Assembly (NCBI RefSeq): GCF_016406145.1
Contig: NZ_CP066306.1
Coordinates: 3,224,001-3,288,000 of the forward strand
Length of the DNA: 64,000 nt
Direction: 5' to 3'
Source: Pseudomonas putida
GTDB lineage: Bacteria > Pseudomonadota > Gammaproteobacteria > Pseudomonadales > Pseudomonadaceae
How positions within the stretch are numbered: position 1 is the first letter of the stretch; each line of letters begins with the position of its first letter. Both the position numbers and the translations under genes were made by a program. Below are positions 43,677 to 53,005 of the stretch, piece by piece. The notes below the pieces were generated by a model that did not search any database, was not told the origin of the DNA, and saw only the letters and a program-made list of their open reading frames with translations.

Positions 43677-43801
43677 TGATAAATCTTTGTATTTCAGTCT
43701 TTTAGTCGGTTTCCTGGATCGCCAGCGCGGTACTGGGGGCGAGTTGGACCGTGCCATTTCGCGACAGGCTGTATCAACATGAGACAGGGCCAGTTGTGCA
43801 G

Positions 43802-43878
43802 GCCATCGCTGGCACGCCAGCGCCCGCAACTCCCCCGGAGTTCTCTAGACCTGCCGGAGCCGGCTTGCCAGCGATGGA
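43802..43878. repeat. Degraded REP pair between qhpA and the aldehyde dehydrogenase
   Basis: CATCGCTGGCACGCCAGC (43804-43821) and GAGCCGGCTTGCCAGCGATG (43857-43876) are a diverged version of the REP pairs at 28.9, 37.2 and 61.3 kb. The first arm has lost part of its core. Confidence 0.65.
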
Positions 43879-44005
43879 GCCACCCAGACACTGTTTCACC
43901 ACCGTCTCACACCGTCTCAAAGTGCAACAGCGCAGCCACGCAATCGCCAACCTGCGCCTTGGCAAACCCAAGGCGGCTCAAGCGTTTGCGCCTGTTGAGG
44001 CTACT

Positions 44006-44020
44006 TGGCACGCCCATTGC
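44006..44020 (+). promoter_or_regulatory. Consensus sigma-54 promoter for the aldehyde dehydrogenase
   Basis: TGGCACG-CCCA-TTGC matches the -24/-12 consensus exactly and lies about 40 bases before the ATG at 44061. Upstream, a direct repeat of CACCGTCTCA occurs twice around 43900-43920, a candidate activator site. The activator is probably the enhancer-binding protein encoded at 50.8-52.7 kb. Confidence 0.85.
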
Positions 44021-44060
44021 GCCAATGCCCGGCACATCCAATGACAAGAGGCACCGCCCC

Positions 44061-45554
44061 ATGCTTTCCGAACTGCCCATCCTGCCCGTCACCCGCGCCT
44101 TCCTCGAGCGCAAGCTGAAGATGCGCATCGGCGCCGACTGGCAGGACGCCGCCTGCGGTCGCACCCTATCGTTCCGCAACCCGGCCACCGGTGAAGTTCT
44201 CGGCGAAGTGCCCGCCGCCGAGCAGGAGGACGTCGACCGCGCCGTACGCGCCGCCCGCCAGGCCTTCGACGACTCGCCCTGGAGCCGCATGCGCCCGCGC
44301 GAGCGGCAGAACCTGCTGTGGCGCCTGGCCGACCTGATGGAGCGAGATGCGCAGCAGCTGGCCGAACTGGAGTGCTTGAACAACGGCAAGAGCGCCGTCG
44401 TGGCCAAGGTCATGGACGTGCAATTGGCCATCGACTTCCTGCGCTACATGGCGGGTTGGGCCACCAAGATCGAGGGTAGCACCGTCGAGGCCTCAATGCC
44501 GTTGATGCCCAATGACCAGTTCCATGGTTTCGTGCGCCGCGAAGCGGTGGGCGTGGTGGGCGCCATCGTCGCCTGGAACTTCCCGCTGCTACTGGCCTGC
44601 TGGAAGCTCGGCCCGGCCCTGGCCACCGGCTGCACCGTGGTGCTCAAGCCTGCCGACGAAACCCCGCTGACCGCGCTCAAGCTCGCCGAACTGGTGGACG
44701 AAGCCGGCTACCCGGCCGGTGTGCTCAACGTCATCACCGGCACCGGCCTCAATGCCGGCGCGGCGCTGAGCCGCCACCCCGGCGTGGACAAGCTGACCTT
44801 CACCGGCTCCACCGAAGTGGGCAAGCTGATCGGCAAGGCGGCGATGGAGAACATGACCCGGGTCACCCTCGAACTGGGCGGCAAGTCACCGACCATCGTG
44901 ATGCCCGACGCCGACCTGCAACAAGCCGCCGCCGGCGCCGCCACGGCGATCTTCTTCAACCAGGGCCAGGTGTGCTGCGCGGGTTCGCGCCTGTACGTGC
45001 ACCGTAAGCACTTCGACAACGTGGTAGCCGACATCGCCGGCATCGCCAATGGCATGAAGCTGGGCAGCGGCCTGGACCCGGCCGTGCAGATGGGCCCGCT
45101 GATCTCGGCCAAGCAGCAGGACCGTGTCACCGGCTACATCGAGCTGGGCCGCGAGCTGGGCGCAACCATTGCTTGCGGTGGTGAAGGCTTTGGCCCGGGC
45201 TATTTCGTCAAGCCGACGGTGATCGTCGACGTCGACCAGCGCCATCGCCTGGTGCAGGAAGAAATCTTCGGCCCGGTGCTGGTAGCGATGCCGTTCGATG
45301 ACCTCGACCAAGTGATCGGCATGGCCAACGACAACCCCTACGGCCTGGGTGCCAGCATCTGGTCCAACGACTTGGCTGCGGTGCACCGGATGATCCCGCG
45401 CATCAAGTCGGGCTCGGTATGGGTCAACTGCCACAGTGCGCTGGATCCGGCCCTGCCGTTCGGGGGCTACAAGATGTCGGGCGTTGGCCGTGAGATGGGC
45501 GCGGCCGCTATCGAGCATTACACCGAGCTGAAGTCGGTGCTGATCAGGCTCTGA
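44061..45554 (+). CDS. NAD(P)-dependent aldehyde dehydrogenase (phenylacetaldehyde/betaine-aldehyde type)
   Basis: This is a 497-residue cytosolic ALDH. The catalytic base lies in V-T-L-E-L-G-G-K-S-P, the nucleophile in G-Q-V-C-C-A-G-S-R, and the cofactor loop is F-T-G-S-T-E-V-G-K. It lies behind a consensus sigma-54 promoter and beside the amine dehydrogenase genes, so it most likely oxidises the aldehyde made by that enzyme, like PeaE for phenylacetaldehyde in P. putida U. AAGAGG precedes the ATG at 44061; the longer frame from 43779 covers the REP pair and promoter and was rejected. The preferred aldehyde is not readable. Confidence 0.92.
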   Translation: MLSELPILPVTRAFLERKLKMRIGADWQDAACGRTLSFRNPATGEVLGEVPAAEQEDVDRAVRAARQAFDDSPWSRMRPRERQNLLWRLADLMERDAQQLAELECLNNGKSAVVAKVMDVQLAIDFLRYMAGWATKIEGSTVEASMPLMPNDQFHGFVRREAVGVVGAIVAWNFPLLLACWKLGPALATGCTVVLKPADETPLTALKLAELVDEAGYPAGVLNVITGTGLNAGAALSRHPGVDKLTFTGSTEVGKLIGKAAMENMTRVTLELGGKSPTIVMPDADLQQAAAGAATAIFFNQGQVCCAGSRLYVHRKHFDNVVADIAGIANGMKLGSGLDPAVQMGPLISAKQQDRVTGYIELGRELGATIACGGEGFGPGYFVKPTVIVDVDQRHRLVQEEIFGPVLVAMPFDDLDQVIGMANDNPYGLGASIWSNDLAAVHRMIPRIKSGSVWVNCHSALDPALPFGGYKMSGVGREMGAAAIEHYTELKSVLIRL

Positions 45555-45641
45555 CTTTGCACCTGTACCGGCCTTGGGACCTGCGCACTCCCTGTTTGGG
45601 GTTCACCCGCGAACGGGTCGGTACAAGCAACACCAGACCAC

Positions 45642-45649
45642 AACAAGAA
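45642..45649 (+). promoter_or_regulatory. AAnAAnAA (Hfq/Crc) motif before the porin gene
   Basis: AACAAGAA extends into an A-rich run that abuts TGGAGC, the Shine-Dalgarno for the porin ATG at 45666. It is the fourth such motif in the amine island and the only one on the plus strand. Confidence 0.5.
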
Positions 45650-45665
45650 AAACATGGAGCACACC

Positions 45666-46979
45666 ATGAAACACAAACTCGCCTGCACTTTGGCATTGCT
45701 GCTCACTACCCCCTTCACCCAGGCCCGCGAGCTCTACAACCACAACGGCACCACCCTCAACGCCGACCTCGAAGCCCTGTTCGGCGTCTTCCACAGCGAT
45801 GAGAGCTACAACCAGGCCGGTAACCGCCAGCCCGGCAGCAGCGACTGGCGCGAGGGCTACGTCAAGTACGGCCTGAGCGGCAGCCAGACGCTGGCCGACA
45901 GCGGCGACCTGTACGGGGCCTTCAGCCTGGTCAGTTCGGCCACCTGGGGCGATGGCGATGCCGCCGGCCTGACCCTCGGCGACGAGCGCCGCACGGCCAT
46001 CGAAGACCTGTACCTGGGCTGGCGTTCGGCCAATCTGTTCCCGGCGCTGGGCGAAAATGGTGTGGACCTCTCCGGCGGCCGTCAGGTGGTGACCCTAGGT
46101 GACGGCTTCCTGATCCAGGGCGATCCGGTCAACCTTGGCAACGTCGACCTGGGCGCCAACTTCGACCGTGGCGGCGCCTATTACCTGGCGGCGCGCAAGG
46201 CCTTCGACCGCACCGGCGTACTGCGCCTGGGTGGCAAGCAAGGCTGGCGGGGCGACCTGATGTGGCTCAAGTCCGACAACCACTTCCAGGCTGACACGTC
46301 GCTGGCGGTGGCCAATATCGAGCATGTCGCCGACGCCGGCACCGTCGGCCTGAGCTGGATCCATGGCCTTGACGTCGACCAGCGCTACGCGCGGATATTG
46401 GGCCTGGAACATCGCGACGGCATGGACACGGTCAGCCTGCGCGGGCGTGGCAACCTGGGTGTCGAGGACTTGGAGCTAGCTGGCGAATACGTCACCCAAG
46501 ACCGCAGCGGCGGACGTGAGAACGCCTGGTACGTGGAGAGTAACTGGACCTTCTCGGAACTGCCCTGGACACCTACCGCCACCTACCGTTACAGCCGTTT
46601 CTCGGAAAGTTTCGACCCGTTGTTCTACGGCCTGAGCCGCGGCTACGGCACCTGGTTCCAGGGTGAAGTGGCGGCCAACTATGCCGGGCCATTCAACAGC
46701 AACAGCCAGGTGCATCACGTGGCGCTCAAGGCCAAGCCACGGGACGATCTGACGGTCGGGGCGCTGTACTTCGACTTCGATACGCTCGACACCGACCACG
46801 GCAACCTGGGCGCAAGGGAGCTGGATGTGTACGTGGAGTGGATGATCAACGAGCACCTGCTGATCAGCCCGCTGGTGGGGTTCTACAAGCCGGAGCGTAG
46901 TGCGGCGAATGGCGGGACGCAGATGGGCAGCCGGGATACCGGTACCTATATGCAGTTGTTGGTCGGGACCTTCTTCTGA
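45666..46979 (+). CDS. Outer-membrane porin-like beta-barrel of the amine-catabolism island
   Basis: The 437-residue product has a signal peptide ending T-Q-A-R-E, repeated amphipathic strands with short turns (A-D-S-G-D-L-Y-G-A-F-S-L-V-S-S) and a C-terminal Phe (V-G-T-F-F), the usual signature of outer-membrane barrels. It resembles alginate-export/OprD-like porins of similar length. It lies 111 bases after the aldehyde dehydrogenase, probably in the same transcript, and likely admits the amine or a related aromatic substrate. The ATG at 45666 is preferred over 45654 because TGGAGC is correctly spaced for it. Confidence 0.8.
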   Translation: MKHKLACTLALLLTTPFTQARELYNHNGTTLNADLEALFGVFHSDESYNQAGNRQPGSSDWREGYVKYGLSGSQTLADSGDLYGAFSLVSSATWGDGDAAGLTLGDERRTAIEDLYLGWRSANLFPALGENGVDLSGGRQVVTLGDGFLIQGDPVNLGNVDLGANFDRGGAYYLAARKAFDRTGVLRLGGKQGWRGDLMWLKSDNHFQADTSLAVANIEHVADAGTVGLSWIHGLDVDQRYARILGLEHRDGMDTVSLRGRGNLGVEDLELAGEYVTQDRSGGRENAWYVESNWTFSELPWTPTATYRYSRFSESFDPLFYGLSRGYGTWFQGEVAANYAGPFNSNSQVHHVALKAKPRDDLTVGALYFDFDTLDTDHGNLGARELDVYVEWMINEHLLISPLVGFYKPERSAANGGTQMGSRDTGTYMQLLVGTFF

Positions 46980-46984
46980 TCCTG

Positions 46985-47075
46985 CCTGCTGGGGCTGCTG
47001 CGCAGCCCTTTCGCGGTACAAGGCGCTGCTGCCGATGTGGTAGCGCCAATCCCGATGAGCCGCAAAGCGGCCCCA
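46985..47075. repeat. GC-rich palindromic repeat / probable bidirectional terminator
   Basis: GGGCTGCTGCGCAGCCC followed by TTTCGC, and further right GCCGCAAAGCGGC, form two hairpins between the convergent porin and qhpG genes. Similar GGGGCCGC-n-GCGGCCCC elements are common intergenic repeats in P. putida-group genomes; another lies at 62632. Confidence 0.5.
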
Positions 47076-47080
47076 AGCTC

Positions 47081-48373
47081 TCAACAGTAACCCTGTTCTG
47101 CCAGCCAGCGGCGTAACATCGCCTGCTGTACCTGGGGATGACTGCGCAAGGCCTCATCCACTGATTGGCCAGCCTGCAACGCCCGCACCACCGGTGCCAG
47201 CTCCACGCCTTGCAAATGCCAAACCCCCAGCGGCTGATCTGCCGTCACCACCACCTCGGCCTCATCCACCAGGCCCTCACGCAACACCGGCCGCCGCGCC
47301 ACCCGCACCGCCTGCCAATCCGCCGCCAGGTGCAACGGCTGCGCATCCGGCCAAACTTGCCGGCGCGCCCAGAACGGCTGCCCGACGCGGCGCTGCTCCT
47401 GACCATAGAAGTCCCGGCCAATCCGGGCAAAGCGCATGAACAGCTGCTCAACACGCTGCTGATGAAACTGCCGCGCCAGCGCCGCCCGCTCGGGCCGGCG
47501 CAATAGGGTATTGATCACCACAGGTGCCTGCAATGCCGAAGACAGCGACTGGAAAATCCCATTCCCCGATAGTGGATCAACCGCCATGGCAGCATCGCCC
47601 ACCCGTATCCAGCCGTCCCCCACGCAGTCGCCCGCGAGAATCGCCGTGCTGCTGCGTGCGTGCACTTGTGCAGGCTCGAACGCCTGTACGCCAAAAAGCT
47701 CGGCCGCCAACGCGGAGCCACGGCGGCGCTCGGCGCAGTACTCAGGTAAAGCTGCCTTGCCCGGCAACCCGACAGCATCCAGGGTGATCTGCCAGTAGCA
47801 GCGGCCATCGGCGCGCCTGGCCATCCACGCCCAGCCCTCATCCAGGCTCTCCACGGCCGACGCCGGCGCCCCGGGTTCACCCTGCCAGAGGTTCAACAGG
47901 CTGACCGTCTCCGGTCCGCGCAAACGGTCTGCGGCCAGCGGTGCCTGACGGCCACGAGCTTCGACCAGGAACTCGGCCTGCAGCACCTGCCCATCGTCCA
48001 GGCCGACGCAATGTACGCCCTTGTGCATGACGTCGCGTATACGCCCCTCGATTACCGTCACCCCGGCCCGCTCCAGATCCCGGCGCAGGGCACGGTCGAA
48101 GCACTGCCGGTCGAGCAGGAACTCCTGGTTCAGTTGCAGGTGCTGACCGTTCCAGCGCACCTCGCGGGTCGCCGGCATCGCCGCCTCTGCCAAAGCTCCC
48201 CCCAGGCCGGCGTTACGCAGACCTTCAAGGACCCGCTGGGATACCCCTTCGAGCGCCGCGAAGCGCCGCCAGTCGCTCACCACGGTCACCGGATAGCCCA
48301 GGCGCCGCAGGCCAAGGGCAGTGGCGGTACCTGCCGGGCCTGCGCCCAACACTAGAATGCGCGGTTCAGGCAT
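47081..48373 (-). CDS. qhpG: FAD-dependent monooxygenase of CTQ biogenesis
   Basis: The 430-residue flavoprotein has V-L-G-A-G-P-A-G-T-A-T-A (FAD dinucleotide fold, residues about 7-18) and a second FAD motif V-G-D-A-A-M-A-V-D-P-L-S-G-N-G, as in tryptophan halogenase-like and p-hydroxybenzoate hydroxylase-like enzymes. QhpG hydroxylates the QhpC tryptophan that becomes the quinone of CTQ. The start at 48373 overlaps the end of qhpE by eight bases. It is the last gene of the regulator-qhpF-qhpE-qhpG operon. The frame upstream of 48373 simply runs through qhpE and was not used. Confidence 0.9.
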   Translation of the reverse strand: MPEPRILVLGAGPAGTATALGLRRLGYPVTVVSDWRRFAALEGVSQRVLEGLRNAGLGGALAEAAMPATREVRWNGQHLQLNQEFLLDRQCFDRALRRDLERAGVTVIEGRIRDVMHKGVHCVGLDDGQVLQAEFLVEARGRQAPLAADRLRGPETVSLLNLWQGEPGAPASAVESLDEGWAWMARRADGRCYWQITLDAVGLPGKAALPEYCAERRRGSALAAELFGVQAFEPAQVHARSSTAILAGDCVGDGWIRVGDAAMAVDPLSGNGIFQSLSSALQAPVVINTLLRRPERAALARQFHQQRVEQLFMRFARIGRDFYGQEQRRVGQPFWARRQVWPDAQPLHLAADWQAVRVARRPVLREGLVDEAEVVVTADQPLGVWHLQGVELAPVVRALQAGQSVDEALRSHPQVQQAMLRRWLAEQGYC

Positions 48374-49043
48374 CCCCTGCCCCTCGCCGCTCGGGGCCTG
48401 TGAAACTCGCGTGGGCCTGCAACCAGGCCAGCAGTTGCTGGCGGTCCAGGTCGGGTTGTTGCTGCATGAGGGCGGCGATGCGCCCGGTAACGGCCGCGCA
48501 GCCCAGGCTGGCGCCGGCCATGCCAGGTTCGCCGACATGGCCGCCAAAGTCGGCCTGGGCACTGCCTAGCCATGACCACTGGCCCGGTGCGCAGCGGGCA
48601 TCACCGGTGATGCGAACCACCATTGGGTAGCTGGCCGGATAGACCGCCGCACCCTGTGCGGGGCTCGATGCACACAGCAACAACCCGGCGGCCTGCACCT
48701 CGGCACAGGCCTGGCGCAGCACCGCCCGATCCTGCTGCAGCCCAAGGCTTAGGTTGATCAAGGTGGCGCCCTGCTCGGCCAGCCACAACAACGCTGCGGC
48801 CACCTGCAAGGCGCTGGTACTGCCTTGCTCGCTGAACACCTGGGCCAGCAGCAGCGGCACCCTGCCAGCTTCGGCTTGCAGGCTAGCCAGCACGGCACTG
48901 CCATGCCCCAGGCGGTCCGGCTGCAGCGCGCCTTCGCGCAGCATGCCTTCCTCCAGCCAGAATCGACGTGCGCCGTGCAGCGCCCGGGCTTGTGCCGCCG
49001 TGCAGCCACTGTCGATCAGCCCGACCATCACCTTATTGGCCAT
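48366..49043 (-). CDS. qhpE: Subtilisin-like protease that removes the QhpC leader
   Basis: This is a compact 225-residue subtilase. The triad reads Asp11 (V-G-L-I-D-S-G), His47 (L-G-H-G-S-A-V) and Ser179 (A-G-A-S-L-G-C-A-A-V-T-G). It has no signal peptide, which fits the known role: QhpE cuts the leader from the thioether-bridged QhpC before the mature peptide is exported. The start at 49043 lies inside the end of qhpF (11-base overlap), so the two are translationally coupled. The G-A-S-L-G-C-A-A Ser motif is a small departure from the usual G-T-S-M-A-x-P. Confidence 0.9.
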   Translation of the reverse strand: MANKVMVGLIDSGCTAAQARALHGARRFWLEEGMLREGALQPDRLGHGSAVLASLQAEAGRVPLLLAQVFSEQGSTSALQVAAALLWLAEQGATLINLSLGLQQDRAVLRQACAEVQAAGLLLCASSPAQGAAVYPASYPMVVRITGDARCAPGQWSWLGSAQADFGGHVGEPGMAGASLGCAAVTGRIAALMQQQPDLDRQQLLAWLQAHASFTGPERRGAGDA

Positions 49044-50766
49044 GCTTGATGGCCTCCTGGGGCAAAACATGCAACTGCCCACCCTGCAGGTGCAGGTGCA
49101 AGTCGGCATCGGCCAGGGTCGAAGCGCGGTGGCTGATGAGAATGCGCGTACGGCCGGCGAACAATTCGTCGATCGCGGCGATCACTTCGCGCTCGGTGGC
49201 TTCGTCCACCGCCGAGGTGGCTTCGTCCAGTACCAGGATCGATGGTGCCTGGAGCACCGCGCGAGCAATGGCGATCCGTTGCTTCTGGCCACCGGACAAT
49301 TGCTGGCCGCGCTCGCCGAGCAGGCCATCCAGGCCCATCGGAAGGCTGGCCACCAAGCTTTCCAGGTGCGCCAGGCGCACCACCTGTTCCAGCGCCTCGC
49401 GGCTGGCCTGGGGCGCGCCGTAGGCGAGGTTCTGCGCCAGGGTGCCACGGAACAGCACGATGTCCTGGCTGACCACCGCGATGCGCTGGCGCACAGCCGC
49501 CAGGTCGAGTTCACGCAAGTCCGCGCCGTCCAGCAGGATGCGCCCGGCATCAGGGTCGTAGAAGCGCTGCAGCAGGTCGATCAGGGTCGACTTGCCAACC
49601 CCAGAGGCGCCGCTGATCGCGACCTTGAGGCCCCCTGGCAGGCAGGCATCGACAGTGTTGAGCACCGCGCCCTGACGGCCGTCATGGGCAAAGCACACCG
49701 CTTCGAGGCGCAGCTCGCCCGGCCCCTCCGGCATAGGCCTTGGTACAAGCGCCTCATGCACTGCAACGGCTTCCTGCTTGAGCTCCATCACTCGCCCCAG
49801 GCTCACCGCCATGCGCTGCACCGCCACATACAGCCCCAACAGGCTCTGCACCGGGCCGACGGCCATGCCCATGTAAGTGGAAAAGGCAATCAGCGCGCCC
49901 AGTTGCCAGGTGCCCTGGATCACCCACCAGCCGCCGACCAGAAAGGCACAGGCGCGGCACCACGAGGTCAGCGTGCCAGGGATCGCCTGGGTAAAGAACT
50001 CGGTGACCTGCACTTTGAGCAACTGGCGCATGTAGCCTTGACCAAGCTGATCCAGGCGTCCGGCCTCCCGGCCTTGCTGCCCGGCGGCCTGGATGAATTT
50101 CATCGCCGGCAGGGTCTCGACCAGGAACGACGAGACATCCGCCGAACGCTCGCGCAGGCTGCGCACCTCGCGCTCGACCTTGCGCCGCATCCAGCGCAGC
50201 CACAGCACTTCGACCGGAATCAGCAGCGCCAGCAGCAGCGACAGTTGCCACGACAGCATCAGCATCAGGGCCACCGCGCCGACCAGGCCGATCACCGCGG
50301 ACACCGCCGAGAACAGCGAGTCCACGGCGAAGCGCTGGATCTCGGCGACGTCGCCATCGAGCCGGGAAAGGATGTCGCCCGTGCGCCGGCGCCCGTAGAA
50401 CGTCGGCGACAGCCGCTGCAGGTGACGGTAAAGATCGTCGCGCAGAGCAAACAGGATACGCCCGGACAGCCGCGTATGCAGGTAGCGGTTGACGCCGGCC
50501 AGCACGGTGCCCAGCAGGCCGGCGGCGATCATGATCGCCGCCATGTGCCAGAGGGTCTGATAATCCTTGGCCAACAGGCCTTCGTCGATCAGCGTCTTTA
50601 CCAGCCAGGGTTGCGCCAGAGCGAGCAGCGACGCGCCCAGGGACAATCCCAGCAACACACCGATGGCACGCCAGTGCGGGCGCACGAAACCATACAGCCA
50701 GGCCAGAGCCTGGCGCATGAGCACCGGATCGCTGGACTCCACCAGCCTCGAGAACAAGCTGCCCAT
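49033..50766 (-). CDS. qhpF: ABC exporter of the QHNDH gamma subunit (half-transporter)
   Basis: This 577-residue membrane protein has six transmembrane helices followed by a nucleotide-binding domain: Walker A G-A-S-G-V-G-K-S-T, signature L-S-G-G-Q-K-Q-R and Walker B I-L-V-L-D-E-A-T. The family works as a homodimer, and in qhp loci it is proposed to move processed QhpC to the periplasm. The ATG at 50766 lies next to the stop of the sigma-54 activator gene (50768), so activator and exporter share a transcript. A longer frame to 50844 reads into the activator and was rejected. Confidence 0.9.
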   Translation of the reverse strand: MGSLFSRLVESSDPVLMRQALAWLYGFVRPHWRAIGVLLGLSLGASLLALAQPWLVKTLIDEGLLAKDYQTLWHMAAIMIAAGLLGTVLAGVNRYLHTRLSGRILFALRDDLYRHLQRLSPTFYGRRRTGDILSRLDGDVAEIQRFAVDSLFSAVSAVIGLVGAVALMLMLSWQLSLLLALLIPVEVLWLRWMRRKVEREVRSLRERSADVSSFLVETLPAMKFIQAAGQQGREAGRLDQLGQGYMRQLLKVQVTEFFTQAIPGTLTSWCRACAFLVGGWWVIQGTWQLGALIAFSTYMGMAVGPVQSLLGLYVAVQRMAVSLGRVMELKQEAVAVHEALVPRPMPEGPGELRLEAVCFAHDGRQGAVLNTVDACLPGGLKVAISGASGVGKSTLIDLLQRFYDPDAGRILLDGADLRELDLAAVRQRIAVVSQDIVLFRGTLAQNLAYGAPQASREALEQVVRLAHLESLVASLPMGLDGLLGERGQQLSGGQKQRIAIARAVLQAPSILVLDEATSAVDEATEREVIAAIDELFAGRTRILISHRASTLADADLHLHLQGGQLHVLPQEAIKHGQ

Positions 50767-50767
50767 G

Positions 50768-52687
50768 TCAGCCCCGCAACTGTTTGAGTTTGCGGTACAA
50801 GGTCGCCCGGCTGATGCCCAGGGCCTCGGCAGCGGCCGAAACATTGCCGTGATGGCGCGCCAAGGCGTTGCGGATCAGTTCTAGCTCGGTGTCCTTCAAG
50901 TTCCCTGAGGGCGCGCTGCCGCTGGCCAGCTCGTCAAGCAGGCAGTCGGTGAGGTGATCGAGGGTCAGCACCTGCTCGCCGTCTTCGCGCATGGCCAGGG
51001 CAGTACGCACCACCATTTCCAGCTGGCGGATGTTGCCCGGCCAGTCGAAGGCTGCAAGCAGCGCCGCCAACGCAGGATCCAGGCTCACCGCTTTGGCGCC
51101 GGCCTTCTCCAGCAGACCTTCGATGATCAATGCCAGGTCGTCGCGTTCGCGCAGTGCCGGCAGGCGCAGCGACACACCGTTGACCCGGTAGTAGAGGTCT
51201 TCACGGCAGTGCTGGTCCTGCACCAGGCGCTTGAGGTCGCGGTGGGTCGCGCAGATCAACGCCACGTCGATCTCCTGCTCGTCGCCCGCCCCCAACGGCG
51301 CCACCCGGCGCTCCTGCAGCACACGCAGCAGTCGAGCCTGGAGGGCCAGGGGCATGTCACCGATTTCGTCGAGGAATAGCGTACCGCCATGGGCCTGCAT
51401 CAGCCGCCCGACCATGCCGCCACGGCGCGAGCCGGTAAAGGCGCCATCGCGGTAGCCGAACAGCTCCGACTCGATCAGCCCTTCGGGAATCGCCGCGCAG
51501 TTGACCGCGACAAAGGCCTTGTCGGCCCGAGGGCTGGCCTGGTGCAGAGCACGTGCCACTACTTCCTTGCCGGTGCCTGTCTCGCCCAGCAACAGCACTG
51601 GCAGGCCATTGCCCAGGCCTTGGCGAGCCATGCGCAGGTTACGCGCCAGACGCGCATCGCCGCCGGCCAAGGCTTCCAACGCGGGTGATTTGTTGGCCTG
51701 GGCCGGCTTACCGGGAGCGCTGGCGCCATTCAAGTGGCTGTGGCGCGGGAGCTGCAAGGCGCGGAAGAAGAACTCGCCCTTGGCCGTCTGCACGCTGCTC
51801 ACCGCGCCCTGCCAGAGGCGCGCGATGAAGGCCGGTGAGCGTTCGCCCAGCAGGTCGCTGCTGCGCCGGCCGATCAGGCCCTGGCGTGGCACCTGCAGCA
51901 GTTGGCAAGCGTTGTCATTGGCGGCCAGCACTTCGCCGTCCAGGCTCAGCGCCAGCAGGCCGTGCCAGGCACTGTTGAGGTATTGCGGGCGGCTGTGAAA
52001 GGCCAGCACCATCTGCTCCGGGTGGCACAGGCCGAACATCCGGCTTTCGATGTTGCCGGCGGCCATCATCAGCATCGACAGGCTGTCCTGAGGCTGCGCC
52101 ATGGCCCCTTCACGGGTGATGTCGAGCACCCCGATCACCTGACCATGCGGGTCACGCAGCGGCACCGACGTGCAGGAGAACGGGCTTAGCCGGTCCAGGT
52201 AATGTTCGCCACAGTTGATCAGCGTTGGTCGGCCTTCGACCACGGCGGTGCCGATGGCGTTGGTGCCGCGCAGCGATTCGCTCCAGCAGCTGCCCGGGTG
52301 CAGGTCGCGCAGGCCTTCGCGCTCGAGCACATGTTTTTGCCCTTCGATGGCCAGCACATTGGCCTGGGCGTCGCCGAGTATGATGATGCCGGCCTTGCCC
52401 TGGCGTGACACCAGGTAGTCCAGCTCGGGGGTCACCGCGTCGACCAGCAGCCTGTTTTGCTCAAGCAGCGTGCGCAAGTCATGGCCTTGTTCCAGGCCCA
52501 GGCCGACCTGTTCGCCCTGCAGGCAATCCAGGCCATGGCCAAGGCTGCGCCGCCAGGAAGCGTCGATTTCGTCGCGCAACATGCCCGGCGGTAGCTCGCC
52601 TTCGCTGGCCAGCCTGAGACGGGCCTGCCGTGACTCGTGCAATTGGTGCAGGGGATCCCGGGCGTTTTGTAAGTGTTGTCGCGCCAT
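50768..52687 (-). CDS. Sigma-54-dependent activator (AcoR-like: GAF, AAA+, Fis HTH)
   Basis: This 639-residue transcription activator has an N-terminal GAF-type sensory region (residues about 60-220), a PAS-like segment, a sigma-54 interaction domain and a Fis-type helix-turn-helix at the end ([18 protein letters not shown]). The AAA+ domain has Walker A G-E-T-G-T-G-K-E and Walker [12 protein letters not shown]. The loop that contacts sigma-54, normally GAFTGA, reads G-A-F-T-G-S. It is first in the operon with qhpF-E-G and divergent from the curlin operon. Consensus sigma-54 promoters lie on both sides, and it is the obvious candidate to drive them, with an amine or aldehyde as possible signal. 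Confidence 0.9.
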   Translation of the reverse strand: MARQHLQNARDPLHQLHESRQARLRLASEGELPPGMLRDEIDASWRRSLGHGLDCLQGEQVGLGLEQGHDLRTLLEQNRLLVDAVTPELDYLVSRQGKAGIIILGDAQANVLAIEGQKHVLEREGLRDLHPGSCWSESLRGTNAIGTAVVEGRPTLINCGEHYLDRLSPFSCTSVPLRDPHGQVIGVLDITREGAMAQPQDSLSMLMMAAGNIESRMFGLCHPEQMVLAFHSRPQYLNSAWHGLLALSLDGEVLAANDNACQLLQVPRQGLIGRRSSDLLGERSPAFIARLWQGAVSSVQTAKGEFFFRALQLPRHSHLNGASAPGKPAQANKSPALEALAGGDARLARNLRMARQGLGNGLPVLLLGETGTGKEVVARALHQASPRADKAFVAVNCAAIPEGLIESELFGYRDGAFTGSRRGGMVGRLMQAHGGTLFLDEIGDMPLALQARLLRVLQERRVAPLGAGDEQEIDVALICATHRDLKRLVQDQHCREDLYYRVNGVSLRLPALRERDDLALIIEGLLEKAGAKAVSLDPALAALLAAFDWPGNIRQLEMVVRTALAMREDGEQVLTLDHLTDCLLDELASGSAPSGNLKDTELELIRNALARHHGNVSAAAEALGISRATLYRKLKQLRG

Positions 52688-52935
52688 CTTCTGCTCCGGC
52701 AGTGCCCTCTTACGGTGGGGCAACGGGCTTGGGATTTTTCCGCAGTGTGCGTGAGAATTAGCCTGGCGTCACCCCTCCATCCGGGCGTCTTTCGCTTTGC
52801 TGGCGCCACCCTGCAAATGCTCATCCCCAATCCCCCAACCCTGGGGAACACAACCCACCTGAAATAACTCACTAAACAGCCCAAACCAAGCTTGAACTCA
52901 GCAGAACCGGGGCCTTGAGCCTGTTTCAAAACATT

Positions 52936-52950
52936 TGGCACGGCTGTTGC
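52936..52950 (+). promoter_or_regulatory. Consensus sigma-54 promoter of the curlin-repeat operon
   Basis: TGGCACG-GCTG-TTGC is an exact -24/-12 match, 56 bases before the first ATG at 53006. A palindromic TGTTTCAAAACA (52922-52933) abuts it upstream. The intergenic 52688-53005 also has to hold the promoter of the divergent activator gene and its binding sites; CCCCAACCCTGGGG near 52845 is another candidate palindrome. Confidence 0.88.
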
Positions 52951-53005
52951 CGATGTCCTCCCAGACGCCCCAAGTCCATGGGCCCGTTTGCAGGAGGAAT
53001 GACTC

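Noticed and set aside
41954..43705. Antisense frame of 583 codons opposite qhpA
   Set aside because: It runs through the heme motifs of qhpA on the other strand and has no family resemblance.
48754..50787. Antisense frame of 677 codons opposite qhpE and qhpF
   Set aside because: Shadow of two well-supported genes; translation is Gln/His/Arg-rich low-complexity sequence.
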